From contig UBNQ01000025.1 in assembly GCA_900466875.1 (NCBI GenBank), positions 186,001 through 250,000 of the forward strand: a stretch of 64,000 nt of DNA, in the 5' to 3' direction. The DNA comes from Hyphomicrobiales bacterium. GTDB lineage: Bacteria; Pseudomonadota; Alphaproteobacteria; Rhizobiales; Rhizobiaceae. Position 1 is the stretch's first letter, and each line of letters opens with the position of its first letter. Made by a program: the position numbers and the translations under genes. Shown piece after piece: positions 28,093 through 37,325 of the stretch. Below the pieces are notes generated by a model that was given only the letters and a program-made list of their open reading frames with translations, was not told where the DNA came from and searched no databases.

Positions 28093-30432
28093 TCAGAACT
28101 GGTTCGCCATGCTGAAGCGGAATTCCTGGGTTTCGTCAAAGTCTTCTTTGAGAACCGGGATCGCGTAATCCATGCGGATATTGCCGAAAGGCGAAGCCCA
28201 CATGACGCCCAGACCAACGGATGCGCGCCAAGCCATGCCCGTGCCTTCCACATCGGTACCAGTCGTCTTGACATCGTTGCCGTAGAGCGTTCCGGCATCG
28301 GCGAACGCAGCCAGACGCAGACCGATATCTTCCGGAACGGCCGGGAACGGCATGGAAGCGTCGGCAGAGACGGTAAAGTACGTCGTGCCGCCGAGCGGAT
28401 CACCATCATCCTTGGTACGCGGACCGATACCATTGTTATCGAAGCCGCGGACCTGACGACCACCGAGCGTGAACTGGTCGAAGACGTTCAGGTTATCACC
28501 GGTGCCGAAGACATGACCTGCGCCGACTGCGATCGAGCCAATCAGGTCAGCTTCGGTCGACAGGGTCTGGAAGTAACGTGCACGTCCGGAAATCTTGTAG
28601 AATTCCGAATCGCCACCCAGACCGGCAAACTCGTGCGTGAAGGTCGCATAGATACCTTCGCGCGCCATAGTCTGGCTGTCCAGCGTGTTGTAGGTCAGCG
28701 TCTGAGCAACCGACGACTGCGTATACTTGCCGTGATCAACGAGATCCTGATAGATCGGCGACAGATCATTGTAATCGTTATTGTTGTCCGTTTCGTACTC
28801 GATCTGCTTGTACGTATAACGGAAGGTCGTTGCCAGATCCTCGGTGATCGGCGCCGTCACGCGCAGCGTGAAGCCCTGTTCCGAATAATCGTAGTTGTCG
28901 TTCGACGACGTTTCACTGCGGAAGACGTCAAAGCCGGCGGCAAGCCGATAACCGAGGAAATACGGCTCGGTGAAGGACAGCGAGTAGGTGCGCGAATCGT
29001 TCAGACCACCGCCCGCGGCAACGCGAACATACTGACCGCGACCGAGGAAGTTCTTTTCTTCGACAGAGGCTTCGAGAATGAATCCGTCACCACCGGCAGA
29101 GTAACCGGCGCCGATACCGAACGAGCCGGTCGACTGATCTTCGACATCCACGACAACCACAACGCGGTCGACTGCAGTACCCTGCGTGGTCGAGATATTG
29201 ACCGACGTAAAGTAACCGAGGGCTTCGAGACGACGCTTGGCGCGCGAAATCATTTCCTGGTTGAAGGCATCGCCTTCGCTGAAATCGAATTCGCGGCGAA
29301 TAACGTAATCGCGCGTCCGGGTGTTACCGCGGATCTCGATACGCTCGACATAGGCGCGCTCGCCCTGGTCGACCATATAGGAGACGCCGATCGTATTAGT
29401 CTGGAGATTGCGATCACCGCGCGGCGTCACGCGAGCGAAAGGATACCCCTTCGACGCAACCTGCTTAGAAATGGCTTCCATCGACTTCTGGATTTCACGC
29501 GCATCGTAGACAGCGCCCGGCGTGGTCTCGACGAGACCCTGAAGCTCTTCGCCATTGACGCCTTCAACGCTCGATTCGACATTGATATCGCCAAACTGGT
29601 AGCGAGGACCTTCTTCAACCGAAAAGTTGATCGTGTACTTGTTGGTTGTCGCGTCGAGCTGCGCATCGGACGAAATGATGCGGAAATCCGGATAACCGTG
29701 ATTGTAATAGAACTGGCGCAGCGCGTCTTCGTCGGCGCGCAGCTTGTCTGGGCTGTAGACATCCTTGCGGGTCAGGAAGGACAGCGGGCCGGATTCCTTG
29801 GTGACGATCACGGCTTTCAGGCGACCGTCGCCATAGGCCTGATTGCCGGAAAAATTGATATCGGCAATCTTCGTGCGGTCACCTTCGTTGATCACGAAAG
29901 CGATATTGACGCGACCCTGACCAACATTGACCGTCTGGGTCGTGATCTCCACATCGCTGCGGCCGATCTGCGAGTAGGCGGTACGAATGCGTTCGACGTC
30001 CGCATTCACCATCGCCTGGCTGTAAGGGCCGAGCGGCTGCGTCTGAACGACGCCGGAAAGCTTGTCGTCCTTGATCTTGCGGTTGCCGTTGAAGACGACC
30101 TGGTTGACCAGCTCGTTTTCAGCAACAGTCACGACAAGCGAGTTGCCGGAAACATTGATCTTCACATCCGAGAAATAGCCGGTCGCGTAAAGACGCTTGA
30201 CCGATTCATCGATGTCGGCACCGGAAAAGGAAACGCCGGGCTGGATCGTGAGGTTGGAGCGAACAGCCTCTTCGCCTGCGCGCTGAGCGCCACGCACCTG
30301 AACGCTGCGAATGACAGCGGCTTCTGCGCTAGCGGCACTTGCAAGCACCACAACGCCAGAACCCGACGCAACAACACTAGCAGACAGCGCAAACGCCGAC
30401 ACCGCGTTCAAAAACTTTGAACCAGCCTTCAT
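28093..30432 (-). CDS. bamA: Outer membrane protein assembly factor BamA
   Basis: A 779-residue Omp85 protein that inserts beta-barrel proteins into the outer membrane. A signal peptide ends near residue 38 (ASAEAAV). Five POTRA domains occupy about 40-420, e.g. VIRSVQVRGAQR, NELVNQVVFNGNRKIKDD, TKIADINFSGNQAYGD, and YVERIEIRGNTRTRDYVIRREF. The C-terminal barrel contains FTLGGRQVRGFDNNGIGPR (the conserved VRGF/Y loop) and ends in the aromatic targeting residue F after SMANQ. It follows rseP after a 193-base gap with its own hairpin, so it probably has its own promoter too. Confidence 0.97.
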   Translation of the reverse strand: MKAGSKFLNAVSAFALSASVVASGSGVVVLASAASAEAAVIRSVQVRGAQRAGEEAVRSNLTIQPGVSFSGADIDESVKRLYATGYFSDVKINVSGNSLVVTVAENELVNQVVFNGNRKIKDDKLSGVVQTQPLGPYSQAMVNADVERIRTAYSQIGRSDVEITTQTVNVGQGRVNIAFVINEGDRTKIADINFSGNQAYGDGRLKAVIVTKESGPLSFLTRKDVYSPDKLRADEDALRQFYYNHGYPDFRIISSDAQLDATTNKYTINFSVEEGPRYQFGDINVESSVEGVNGEELQGLVETTPGAVYDAREIQKSMEAISKQVASKGYPFARVTPRGDRNLQTNTIGVSYMVDQGERAYVERIEIRGNTRTRDYVIRREFDFSEGDAFNQEMISRAKRRLEALGYFTSVNISTTQGTAVDRVVVVVDVEDQSTGSFGIGAGYSAGGDGFILEASVEEKNFLGRGQYVRVAAGGGLNDSRTYSLSFTEPYFLGYRLAAGFDVFRSETSSNDNYDYSEQGFTLRVTAPITEDLATTFRYTYKQIEYETDNNNDYNDLSPIYQDLVDHGKYTQSSVAQTLTYNTLDSQTMAREGIYATFTHEFAGLGGDSEFYKISGRARYFQTLSTEADLIGSIAVGAGHVFGTGDNLNVFDQFTLGGRQVRGFDNNGIGPRTKDDGDPLGGTTYFTVSADASMPFPAVPEDIGLRLAAFADAGTLYGNDVKTTGTDVEGTGMAWRASVGLGVMWASPFGNIRMDYAIPVLKEDFDETQEFRFSMANQF

Positions 30433-30558
30433 TTCAATTCTTACCTTTTCCCGTTGTCCCTCGGCGGGTGGAGCCCGACTCCGGCCACGTGTGTCGTTTT
30501 ACCTTCTTTTGCCCTACAAGCAAGCTATCGCGTTAATTTCTATTTACTTCCTTTTGAA

Positions 30559-30578
30559 GCGTGGCCTTGAGGCCACGC
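30559..30578 (-). terminator. Hairpin between rseP and bamA
   Basis: GCGTGGCC / GGCCACGC, an 8-base perfect stem with a 4-base loop, lies 48 bases after the rseP stop. The minus-strand sequence after it (TTCAAAAGG) has no real U-run, so termination would be inefficient. The rest of the 193-base gap is AT-richer and probably carries the bamA promoter. Confidence 0.45.
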
Positions 30579-30625
30579 AACATTGTAAACATGGTGAATA
30601 ATCGGTTTATTCACCCGCAGCTCAC

Positions 30626-31750
30626 TTAGCCAATAAGGTTGGTGATATCGTTGAAGGTGGCGAACACCATCAGACTGAGTACCATCGCAAGACCGATACG
30701 GAATGCGATCTCCTGGGCTCCCGCACCCAGAGGCTTCCCCCTCACAGCTTCTATTGCGTAGAAAACCAAATGGCCGCCGTCAAGCACCGGAACCGGCATA
30801 AGGTTCAAAAGTCCAATGGAAACGGACAGGACGGCAGCAAGCTGGATGACGGCGGCAAAGCCGAGCGTCGCCATCTGACCCGAGGCCTGGGCCACACGAA
30901 CCGGGCCACCAAGCTGGTCGGCCTTCATCCGGCCGGTCACGAGATTGCCGAGATAGCGGAACGTGCCGGTTATGATGTTCCCGGTCTCTTTCACACCCTC
31001 GCCGATCGCCTCAAGCGGCGTGAAGGTCTCAAGCCGGAAATTGCCGCGTTCCTCGTTGGTGACGACGCCGATCAACCCGAGTTCGACCTTGTTGCCGAAC
31101 TGGTCGGTAATCTCGGTGCTCTTCGGCACCATCGGCAGATCGAGATCCTGGCCGTTCCGCTCCACCGTCACGACGATCGATGTCTCAGGCCGAATACTGA
31201 CATAACGACGCACTTCTTCGAACGTCGATACCTTGCTGCCGTCGAGCGCAACCAGCCGGTCGCCAGGCAGGACACCGGCCTCGGCAGCAGCACTGTCCGG
31301 CCGCACCTCTGCCACGACCGGATCGGCAATCATTTTTCCGTAGACAGAAAAGAGGACCGCGAAAATGGCGATCGCCAGGATGAAATTGGCAATCGGGCCT
31401 GCAGCAACGGTGGCGGCGCGCTTCCACAGCTTGGCCCCGGCAAGCGTCTTGGCTCTATCGGCCTCGCTCATATGGGAAACGCTTGAGGCGTCCGGAAGGC
31501 TCGACGCATCCTCGTCCCCGAAGAATTTTACGTAGCCGCCAAGCGGAATGGCCGACAGTTTCCAGCGCGTCCCATGGCTGTCGGTGAAGCCGATCAGTTC
31601 CGGACCGAAGCCAACGGAAAAGGCGGTGACCCGGATTCCGCTCCATCGTCCCACCAGATAGTGCCCCATCTCGTGGACGAAGACGAGAAGGGAAAGAACG
31701 AGGATAAACGGGATGATATAGCCCGTTATGAAACCGAGGATGGCCATCAA
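30626..31750 (-). CDS. rseP: Site-2 intramembrane metalloprotease RseP
   Basis: A 374-residue inner-membrane zinc protease. The HExxH site is H26-H30 in FVHEMGHYLVGRW within the first membrane segment; the second zinc-binding motif MPVPVLDGGHL lies in the C-terminal membrane region. A single PDZ domain is visible around VRPDSAAAEAGVLPGDRLVAL. The family releases membrane-bound transcription regulators by cutting inside the membrane; the target here is unknown. Two adjacent ATG codons (31750, 31747) are possible starts. It lies 35 bases after cdsA in the rpsB-lpxB cluster. Confidence 0.94.
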   Translation of the reverse strand: MMAILGFITGYIIPFILVLSLLVFVHEMGHYLVGRWSGIRVTAFSVGFGPELIGFTDSHGTRWKLSAIPLGGYVKFFGDEDASSLPDASSVSHMSEADRAKTLAGAKLWKRAATVAAGPIANFILAIAIFAVLFSVYGKMIADPVVAEVRPDSAAAEAGVLPGDRLVALDGSKVSTFEEVRRYVSIRPETSIVVTVERNGQDLDLPMVPKSTEITDQFGNKVELGLIGVVTNEERGNFRLETFTPLEAIGEGVKETGNIITGTFRYLGNLVTGRMKADQLGGPVRVAQASGQMATLGFAAVIQLAAVLSVSIGLLNLMPVPVLDGGHLVFYAIEAVRGKPLGAGAQEIAFRIGLAMVLSLMVFATFNDITNLIG

Positions 31751-31785
31751 TGTTTCCGTTTCAAATGCAGAGGCTGGTCGCCATC

Positions 31786-32619
31786 CTACAGACCGAAGAT
31801 GAAAGCTGCGACCGAGTTGCTAACATGGCCCTTCATGGCCGTGTCCACAAGCGTCAACAGGAATACGGCAAAACAGGCAAAAACCAAGCCGTCAACCCGG
31901 TCCATCACGCCACCGTGTCCAGGGATGAGATGGCTGCTGTCCTTGACGCCGAAACGTCGCTTGATGAAGGATTCGAACAGGTCGCCAATCTGGCTGGCGA
32001 CCGACAGGAGAAAGGCAAGTGCCATTGTCCATAAGGAAAGCCGTGAGAACACGCCAAGCGTAAGCAGGCCACCGGCGGCTACACCCGCCACGGTTCCGCC
32101 AATGGCACCCGACCATGTTTTGCCGGGAGAGATTCGCGGCGCAAGCTTCGGACCGCCGATGGCACGGCCGACGAAATAGGCAAGGATGTCGGTCCCCCAG
32201 ACGACGGCGAAAATGAAAAGCATGGCGACGAACCCTGCCTGGTTGTCTCCACGGATTGCGGCAAGCGAAATACCGCTCAGCCCCGCATAAATGATACCGC
32301 CAGGAATCCACCAGGGGCCCCGCCTGGGAAGCACGAAGATTGCCGCCGTGATTGCACCGCCGCTAAGAAGGGGCATGGACAGCTCGCCCCCTCCTATCGC
32401 CAGATCGAGCGCAATGAGCAGCACGATCAGCCAGCCGAACGCATTCGCCTTGAAATCCTTCTCGGCGAGGCGAGTGATCGTTGACCACTCGTAATAGATC
32501 AGTGGAGCGATCGCCGCGGCCACGAGATTGAACGCCCACCCGCCCATCCATGTCGCGGCCAGAACGACCGCAGCAAGCGCGATGGCGGATATGATCCGAA
32601 GCCTGAGCTCGCGCGCCAT
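31786..32619 (-). CDS. cdsA: Phosphatidate cytidylyltransferase
   Basis: A 277-residue polytopic enzyme (about seven to eight hydrophobic segments) making CDP-diacylglycerol, the common phospholipid precursor, at the inner membrane. The C-terminal signature S-x2-KRR-x3-KD-x5-PGHGG-x2-DR-x-D is complete in SFIKRRFGVKD and IPGHGGVMDRVDG (about 236-262). Its start codon overlaps the uppS stop by one base. The order uppS-cdsA-rseP-bamA is a widely conserved run; dxr, found here in many bacteria, is absent. Confidence 0.95.
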   Translation of the reverse strand: MARELRLRIISAIALAAVVLAATWMGGWAFNLVAAAIAPLIYYEWSTITRLAEKDFKANAFGWLIVLLIALDLAIGGGELSMPLLSGGAITAAIFVLPRRGPWWIPGGIIYAGLSGISLAAIRGDNQAGFVAMLFIFAVVWGTDILAYFVGRAIGGPKLAPRISPGKTWSGAIGGTVAGVAAGGLLTLGVFSRLSLWTMALAFLLSVASQIGDLFESFIKRRFGVKDSSHLIPGHGGVMDRVDGLVFACFAVFLLTLVDTAMKGHVSNSVAAFIFGL

Positions 32620-33362
32620 CAGCCCATGACCGCCGCGGGTCTGGCCGACAAGCCGCCGAAGCGACGGTCACGCGAAGCATAGATCTTGAGCGCTTCGATA
32701 AAGAGATCTCGATTGAAATCCGGCCAGTAGTCGGGCAGGAAAACGAATTCCGAATAGGCGGCCTGCCAAAGCAGAAAATTCGAGAGCCGCTCTTCACCGC
32801 TGGTCCGGATGATGAGGTCAGGATCGGGAATGCCAGCGGTATCCAGATGGTCGCTGATCATATCCGCGCTGATAGCCGAAGGGTCCAGCAGACCCGCCTT
32901 CACCTTCTGCGCGATCAGCGTGGTTGCCCGCGCGATCTCGTCGCGAGACCCGTAATTGAATGCGATCACCACCGTCAGCGCGGTGTTGTTGCGCGTCGTT
33001 TCTTCCGCCTCAAGAAGAAGCGGCAGAATATCTCCGCGCAGCTTTTCGCGCTCCCCGATCACCTTGATGCGAACGTTTTCGCGATGAAGTTCGGCAAGGT
33101 CACGGCGGATGAAGCGACGCAGGAGACCGAGAAGATCACTCACTTCCGCTTCCGGCCGGTTCCAGTTTTCCGACGAGAACGCAAACAGCGTCAGATAGCG
33201 GATGCCAAGCTCTCCGGCCGCCCGGACAGTTTCCTTGACGGCCTCGACACCCTTGCTATGCCCCATCGTCCGGGCCAGGCCACGCTTGTTAGCCCACCGG
33301 CCGTTGCCATCCATTATAATGGCAACGTGCTGCGGAATGATCGCAATATCTGGCGTCAGCAT
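32619..33362 (-). CDS. uppS: Isoprenyl transferase (undecaprenyl diphosphate synthase)
   Basis: A 247-residue cis-prenyltransferase that makes the C55 carrier lipid for peptidoglycan and O-antigen. [17 protein letters not shown] (12-28) carries the diphosphate-binding aspartate; [14 protein letters not shown] and [17 protein letters not shown] are the other family blocks, and [15 protein letters not shown] closes the active site. The gene lies 49 bases after frr and is translationally coupled to cdsA. Confidence 0.96.
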   Translation of the reverse strand: MLTPDIAIIPQHVAIIMDGNGRWANKRGLARTMGHSKGVEAVKETVRAAGELGIRYLTLFAFSSENWNRPEAEVSDLLGLLRRFIRRDLAELHRENVRIKVIGEREKLRGDILPLLLEAEETTRNNTALTVVIAFNYGSRDEIARATTLIAQKVKAGLLDPSAISADMISDHLDTAGIPDPDLIIRTSGEERLSNFLLWQAAYSEFVFLPDYWPDFNRDLFIEALKIYASRDRRFGGLSARPAAVMG

Positions 33363-33411
33363 ATCCTATGCAATTCCTTCAACGGCCGAGGGAGGGAAAA
33401 CGGCACCCAAC

Positions 33412-33972
33412 CTAGACCTGCATGATTTCCTTTTCCTTATCCGCAAGCAAGCGGTCGACTTCAGAAATTGTGTCGTCCGTCATCTTCTGAACCTTTTCCG
33501 ACTGCGAGCGGCTGTCGTCCTGACCGATTACGCCGTCCTTTTCGGCTTTTTTCAGGCCTTCCATGCCGTCACGGCGAACATGGCGTGCTGCGACCTTGGC
33601 CTTTTCGGCATAGTCGTGCGCAACCTTGACCAGCGACTTGCGGCGCTCTTCGTTGAGCTCCGGCAGGGGGATACGCAGGTTCTGGCCGTCAACGATCGGG
33701 TTGAGGCCGAGATTCGATTCGCGGATCGCGCTCTCTACCGCGCGAACCATCGACTTGTCCCAGATGGAGACGCCCAGCATGCGAGGCTCAGGTACGGTAA
33801 TGTTCGCCACCTGGTTCAACGGAACTCGCGAACCATAGGCTTCGACCATCACCGGATCGAGAACGTTCGCCGAAGCGCGACCGGTTCTCAAGGAAGCGAT
33901 ATCGCTTTTGAACGCATTGATCGCACCGTCCATGCGGCGCTTGATGTCGTTGAGATCGACTGATCCACTCAT
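33412..33972 (-). CDS. frr: Ribosome recycling factor
   Basis: A 186-residue, all-alpha plus small beta domain protein that, with EF-G, splits post-termination ribosomes. Family blocks are [23 protein letters not shown] (as shorter pieces RRMDGAIN and [13 protein letters not shown]), [19 protein letters not shown], and [15 protein letters not shown]. Length is exactly typical. It is 62 bases after pyrH on the same strand. Confidence 0.97.
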   Translation of the reverse strand: MSGSVDLNDIKRRMDGAINAFKSDIASLRTGRASANVLDPVMVEAYGSRVPLNQVANITVPEPRMLGVSIWDKSMVRAVESAIRESNLGLNPIVDGQNLRIPLPELNEERRKSLVKVAHDYAEKAKVAARHVRRDGMEGLKKAEKDGVIGQDDSRSQSEKVQKMTDDTISEVDRLLADKEKEIMQV

Positions 33973-34034
33973 CGTTGGAACTCCATCTAGTTATCGGCAG
34001 CCTTGGTCGTCGACGGGAAGACTGCTGCAATGTC

Positions 34035-34757
34035 TCAGTTGTCGGATACGATCGTCTTGAGGCCGCCGCCGGTCAAGATCTGCGCAAAGCCGCCCGGCTC
34101 ATGGATCGAGAAGACGACGATCGGAATGTGGTTTTCACGCGCCAGAGCGACTGCCGCCACATCCATGACTGCAAGGCCTTTTTCCAGAACCTCGCTATGT
34201 GTCAGCGCGTCGAAACGCGTGGCATTCGGGTCCTTCTTCGGATCGGCCGAATAGATGCCGTCAACTTGCGTGCCCTTGAAGATCGCCTCGGCGCCGATCT
34301 CGGCTGCGCGCAGCGCGGCTGCCGAATCGGTGGTGAAGAACGGATTGCCGGTACCACCGGCGAAAATCACCACCCGACCTTGCGCCATGTGATGAAGCGC
34401 CTGGCGCTGCGAAAAGCTCTCGCAGATTTCCGGCATGGCAATGGCCGAAAGAACCACGGTGTCGATATCGAGCTTGCGCAGCGAGGTCGCCAGCGCCAGC
34501 GCGTTGATCACGGTCGCCAGCATGCCCATATGGTCGCCGGTGACACGGTCGCCGCCCTTGGAGGCAACGGCCACGCCGCGGAAAATGTTACCGCCGCCGA
34601 CCACGACGCCGACTTCGACATCCATGCGCCTTGCTTCGGCGATATCAGCGGCAATACGGTCAACGACCGCGACATCAATGCCAAAACCCTGGCTGCCCAT
34701 GAGAGCCTCGCCGGAGGCCTTGAGAAGAACACGTTTGTATATGGGCTGAGACGACAT
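34035..34757 (-). CDS. pyrH: UMP kinase
   Basis: A 240-residue hexameric amino-acid-kinase-fold enzyme phosphorylating UMP to UDP, which feeds both RNA and UDP-GlcNAc for lipid A. Conserved pieces are YKRVLLKASGEALMG (7-21), VVGGGNIFRG, FAGGTGNPFFTTDSAAALRA and KGTQVDGIYSADPKKDP. AAGGAGCCG precedes the ATG. It lies 115 bases after tsf, with a strong hairpin in between. Confidence 0.97.
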   Translation of the reverse strand: MSSQPIYKRVLLKASGEALMGSQGFGIDVAVVDRIAADIAEARRMDVEVGVVVGGGNIFRGVAVASKGGDRVTGDHMGMLATVINALALATSLRKLDIDTVVLSAIAMPEICESFSQRQALHHMAQGRVVIFAGGTGNPFFTTDSAAALRAAEIGAEAIFKGTQVDGIYSADPKKDPNATRFDALTHSEVLEKGLAVMDVAAVALARENHIPIVVFSIHEPGGFAQILTGGGLKTIVSDN

Positions 34758-34816
34758 GACGGCTCCTTGAAAAGCGAAACGGAAACGGAGAGATCAAACG
34801 GCTTGGCGATACACGA

Positions 34817-34843
34817 AGGGCACCGGCTTGTCACCGGTGCCCT
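34817..34843 (-). terminator. Hairpin between tsf and pyrH
   Basis: GGGCACCGG / CCGGTGCCC is a 9-base perfect stem with a 7-base loop, 30 bases after the tsf stop. On the minus strand TTCGTGT follows, a poor U-run, so partial termination that lowers pyrH relative to tsf is more likely than complete termination. Confidence 0.6.
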
Positions 34844-34872
34844 CAGAGTTTTCACTGGATTAGGCGACGAAA

Positions 34873-35799
34873 TCAGCCCTTTGCAGCAGCAGCAACTTCT
34901 GCGGCGAAGTCGCTTTCTTCCTTTTCAACGCCTTCGCCAAGCAGCAGGCGGGCCATGCCGGTGACTTCGATCGGCGCGCCGACTTCCTTCTCGGCTTCCT
35001 TAATGGCGGCGCCGACGGTCAGGTCAGGGTTGATGACGAAAGCCTGCGACAGGAGAGCAACTTCTTCGAAGAACTTGCGCATGCGGCCTTCAACCATCTT
35101 TTCGATGATCGCTTCCGGCTTGCCGGATTCGCGCGACTGCTCGATGAACACGTTGCGTTCGCGCTCGGCGACGGCAGCGTCAACTTCTTCAGCGCGAACA
35201 GCGAGCGGAGCCGTTGCAGCAATATGCATGGCGACCTGGCGACCGATGGCGTTCAGCGCATCCTTGTTGCCGGTCGACTTGAGCGCGACCAGAACGCCGA
35301 GCTTGCCGAGGCGGTCGGCGGCAGCGTTGTGGATGTAGGTGGCTACAACGCCATCTTCCACTTCGAGCGCAGCCGAACGGCGCAGGTTCATGTTTTCGCC
35401 GATCGTGGCAACAGCGTCCTTGATCGTGTCGCTAACCGACTTGCCGGTTTCCGGATAGATCGCAGCGGCAACAGCTTCAACGGTACCGTCGGTGGTCAGA
35501 GCCACGTCTGCAATGCCGCGAACCATGCCCTGGAAGGCATCGTTACGGGCAACGAAGTCGGTTTCCGAGTTGACTTCAACAACAACGGCCTTGGTGCCGG
35601 TCGAGGCAACGCCAATCAGGCCTTCGGCAGCCGTGCGGCCCGACTTCTTGTCGGCCTTGGCAATGCCCTTGGAGCGCAGCCAGTCGATTGCTGCTTCGAT
35701 GTCGCCGTTGTTTTCGATCAGCGCCTTCTTGCAGTCCATCATGCCTGCGCCAGACTTTTCGCGCAGTTCCTTCACCAGTGCAGCGGTGATTTCAGCCAT
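34873..35799 (-). CDS. tsf: Elongation factor Ts
   Basis: A 308-residue GDP/GTP exchange factor for EF-Tu. The N-terminal UBA-like domain ([20 protein letters not shown], 8-27) is followed by the core with [13 protein letters not shown], the motif that opens the EF-Tu nucleotide site. The ATG at 35799 is chosen because MAEITAALV is the universal beginning and GAGGCTCACA precedes it; the open frame extends 121 codons upstream without homology. It follows rpsB with a 241-base gap holding a hairpin. Confidence 0.97.
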   Translation of the reverse strand: MAEITAALVKELREKSGAGMMDCKKALIENNGDIEAAIDWLRSKGIAKADKKSGRTAAEGLIGVASTGTKAVVVEVNSETDFVARNDAFQGMVRGIADVALTTDGTVEAVAAAIYPETGKSVSDTIKDAVATIGENMNLRRSAALEVEDGVVATYIHNAAADRLGKLGVLVALKSTGNKDALNAIGRQVAMHIAATAPLAVRAEEVDAAVAERERNVFIEQSRESGKPEAIIEKMVEGRMRKFFEEVALLSQAFVINPDLTVGAAIKEAEKEVGAPIEVTGMARLLLGEGVEKEESDFAAEVAAAAKG

Positions 35800-35964
35800 T
35801 GTGAGCCTCTTGTCGGTTTGTTGCGTGCCGCCGAAAAACCTCGGCGAACTCAAGGTTTTGGGAACGAATGTACCCGGAAGTATGACAGGGTGATGAAGAT
35901 CACCGCCGGCCTGCCCTTCAACCACGATCAGATGGATCTCGGGCGAACAGGACTTTTTAAACAA

Positions 35965-35997
35965 ACCGAGGCCAGGGATGGTCTCTCTGGCCTCGGT
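35965..35997 (-). terminator. Hairpin between rpsB and tsf
   Basis: ACCGAGGCCAG / CTGGCCTCGGT is an 11-base perfect stem with an 11-base loop, 43 bases after the rpsB stop. On the minus strand TTGTTTAAAAAG follows, an imperfect U-run. This is a likely intra-operon terminator setting the S2 to EF-Ts ratio. Confidence 0.7.
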
Positions 35998-36040
35998 CGA
36001 ATGGAAAAAGCGGGAGCGGCAAACCGCTCCGACCTTGGCC

Positions 36041-36814
36041 TTAAGCCTGAGCTTCGGCTTCGCCTTCGAGAGCCGGCTCGACCGGAACTTCAGCGGAAGC
36101 ACCGAGGTCACGACCGGATGCACCCTGCTGGCGAGCGATGCCGTCGATGGCAGCGCGGGCAATCAGGTCGCAGTAGAGAGCGATGGCGCGCGATGCGTCG
36201 TCGTTACCCGGGATCGGGAAGTCGATCAGGTCCGGATCGCAGTTCGAGTCGATGATCGCAACGACCGGGATGCCGAGGCGCTTGGCTTCGTCGATCGCGA
36301 TCTTTTCCTTGTTGGTGTCGATGATGAACATCAGGTCCGGAACGCCGCCCATGTCGCGGATACCGCCGAGAGCCTTATCCAGCTTCTCGCGTTCGCGCTC
36401 GAGGTTCAGGCGTTCCTTCTTGGAGTAGCCGGACTGTTCCGAGTTCAGGATTTCGTCGAGCTTGCGCAGACGCTGGATCGAGTTCGAAATGGTCTTCCAG
36501 TTGGTCATCATGCCGCCGAGCCAGCGGGAGTTGACGTAATACTGGGCAGAACGCTTGGCCGAATCAGCGATCAGGTCGGACGCCTGACGCTTGGTGCCGA
36601 CGAACAGAACGCGGCCGCCACGGGCAACGGTGTCGGACACGACCTGCAGGGCGCGCGACAGCATCGGAACGGTCTGGGCCAGGTCGATGATGTGGATGTT
36701 GTTACGATCGCCAAAGATGTACGGCTTCATCTTCGGGTTCCAGCGATGCGTCTGGTGGCCGAAGTGAATGCCTGCTTCAAGCAGCTGGCGCATAGAGAAA
36801 TCGGGCAATGCCAT
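36041..36814 (-). CDS. rpsB: 30S ribosomal protein S2
   Basis: A 257-residue protein of the small subunit. [60 protein letters not shown] and [23 protein letters not shown] cover the S2 family from end to end. A 20-residue Glu/Ala-rich tail follows the usual end. It heads the rpsB-tsf-pyrH-frr cluster and has a 200-base leader region with a short hairpin. Confidence 0.98.
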   Translation of the reverse strand: MALPDFSMRQLLEAGIHFGHQTHRWNPKMKPYIFGDRNNIHIIDLAQTVPMLSRALQVVSDTVARGGRVLFVGTKRQASDLIADSAKRSAQYYVNSRWLGGMMTNWKTISNSIQRLRKLDEILNSEQSGYSKKERLNLEREREKLDKALGGIRDMGGVPDLMFIIDTNKEKIAIDEAKRLGIPVVAIIDSNCDPDLIDFPIPGNDDASRAIALYCDLIARAAIDGIARQQGASGRDLGASAEVPVEPALEGEAEAQA

Positions 36815-37014
36815 GCCTAGTTATCCTTTTCCGGTTGAACCTCCGCAAGGCGAACAGCAAATCTCTTCGAGGCTTGCCACCGGGCGGAACAGTCCGGATT
36901 TCTCCCGGACGATCCCATGCCTTACGTGTGGAATGCGGGTGGCCATACAGGCGATTGTAGAAAATTGCAAGCGGTGCGGTACAGCTTTCGCTGCAAGACG
37001 GCATCCAAACCGTA
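36815..37014 (-). promoter_or_regulatory. Leader/promoter region of rpsB
   Basis: This 200-base gap upstream of rpsB contains a hairpin GTCCGG / CCGGAC (36893-36911) and, further up on the minus strand, TACAATC as a possible -10 element near 36955. S2 genes are often autoregulated through their leader, and the hairpin could be part of such a site; the sequence alone does not prove this. Confidence 0.35.
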
Positions 37015-37212
37015 TCAGGCCTTGCCCCCGAGCCGCTGTCGGACCTGCTCGATACCCCCGCGAACATAGATCGTATGCGGCTGTCCGCCGCTGCCGAACA
37101 CGGCAAACGTGATGATCGTCACCCCTTCCTCGAAGGGCATCACGTAAAGGATCTGCGTCGGGTTGACGTAAATATCCTGATTGTGGGTGTTTTTGAATCC
37201 GATCAATGCCAT
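37015..37212 (-). CDS. Small FlbD-like protein of unknown role
   Basis: A 65-residue soluble protein. Its pattern (an Asn-Pro turn VNPTQILYV, a beta pair GVTIITF, then IYVRGGIEQVRQRL) looks like the small beta-plus-helix fold of FlbD/DUF-type proteins, where a strand set is followed by one helix beginning with a glycine or serine. There is no flagellar gene nearby, so I do not call it flbD. It stops exactly 200 bases before rpsB on the same strand and could share its upstream promoter. Good reading frame and its AGGAG-like site (AAGGAGTG) support expression. Confidence 0.65.
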   Translation of the reverse strand: MALIGFKNTHNQDIYVNPTQILYVMPFEEGVTIITFAVFGSGGQPHTIYVRGGIEQVRQRLGGKA

Positions 37213-37325
37213 GAATCACTCCTTAATGCGGGGCAACTACAGACATGAATTCTGGAATGTGTCGAGTGTCGTAGCGCACGGATACGGCACGGAAATGACG
37301 CGTGCAACCATGCAACCCGCCTCCC

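Noticed and set aside
28513..30420. 635-codon open frame opposite bamA
   Set aside because: Antisense shadow. The minus-strand BamA has POTRA and barrel motifs; the plus frame has none and no ribosome site.
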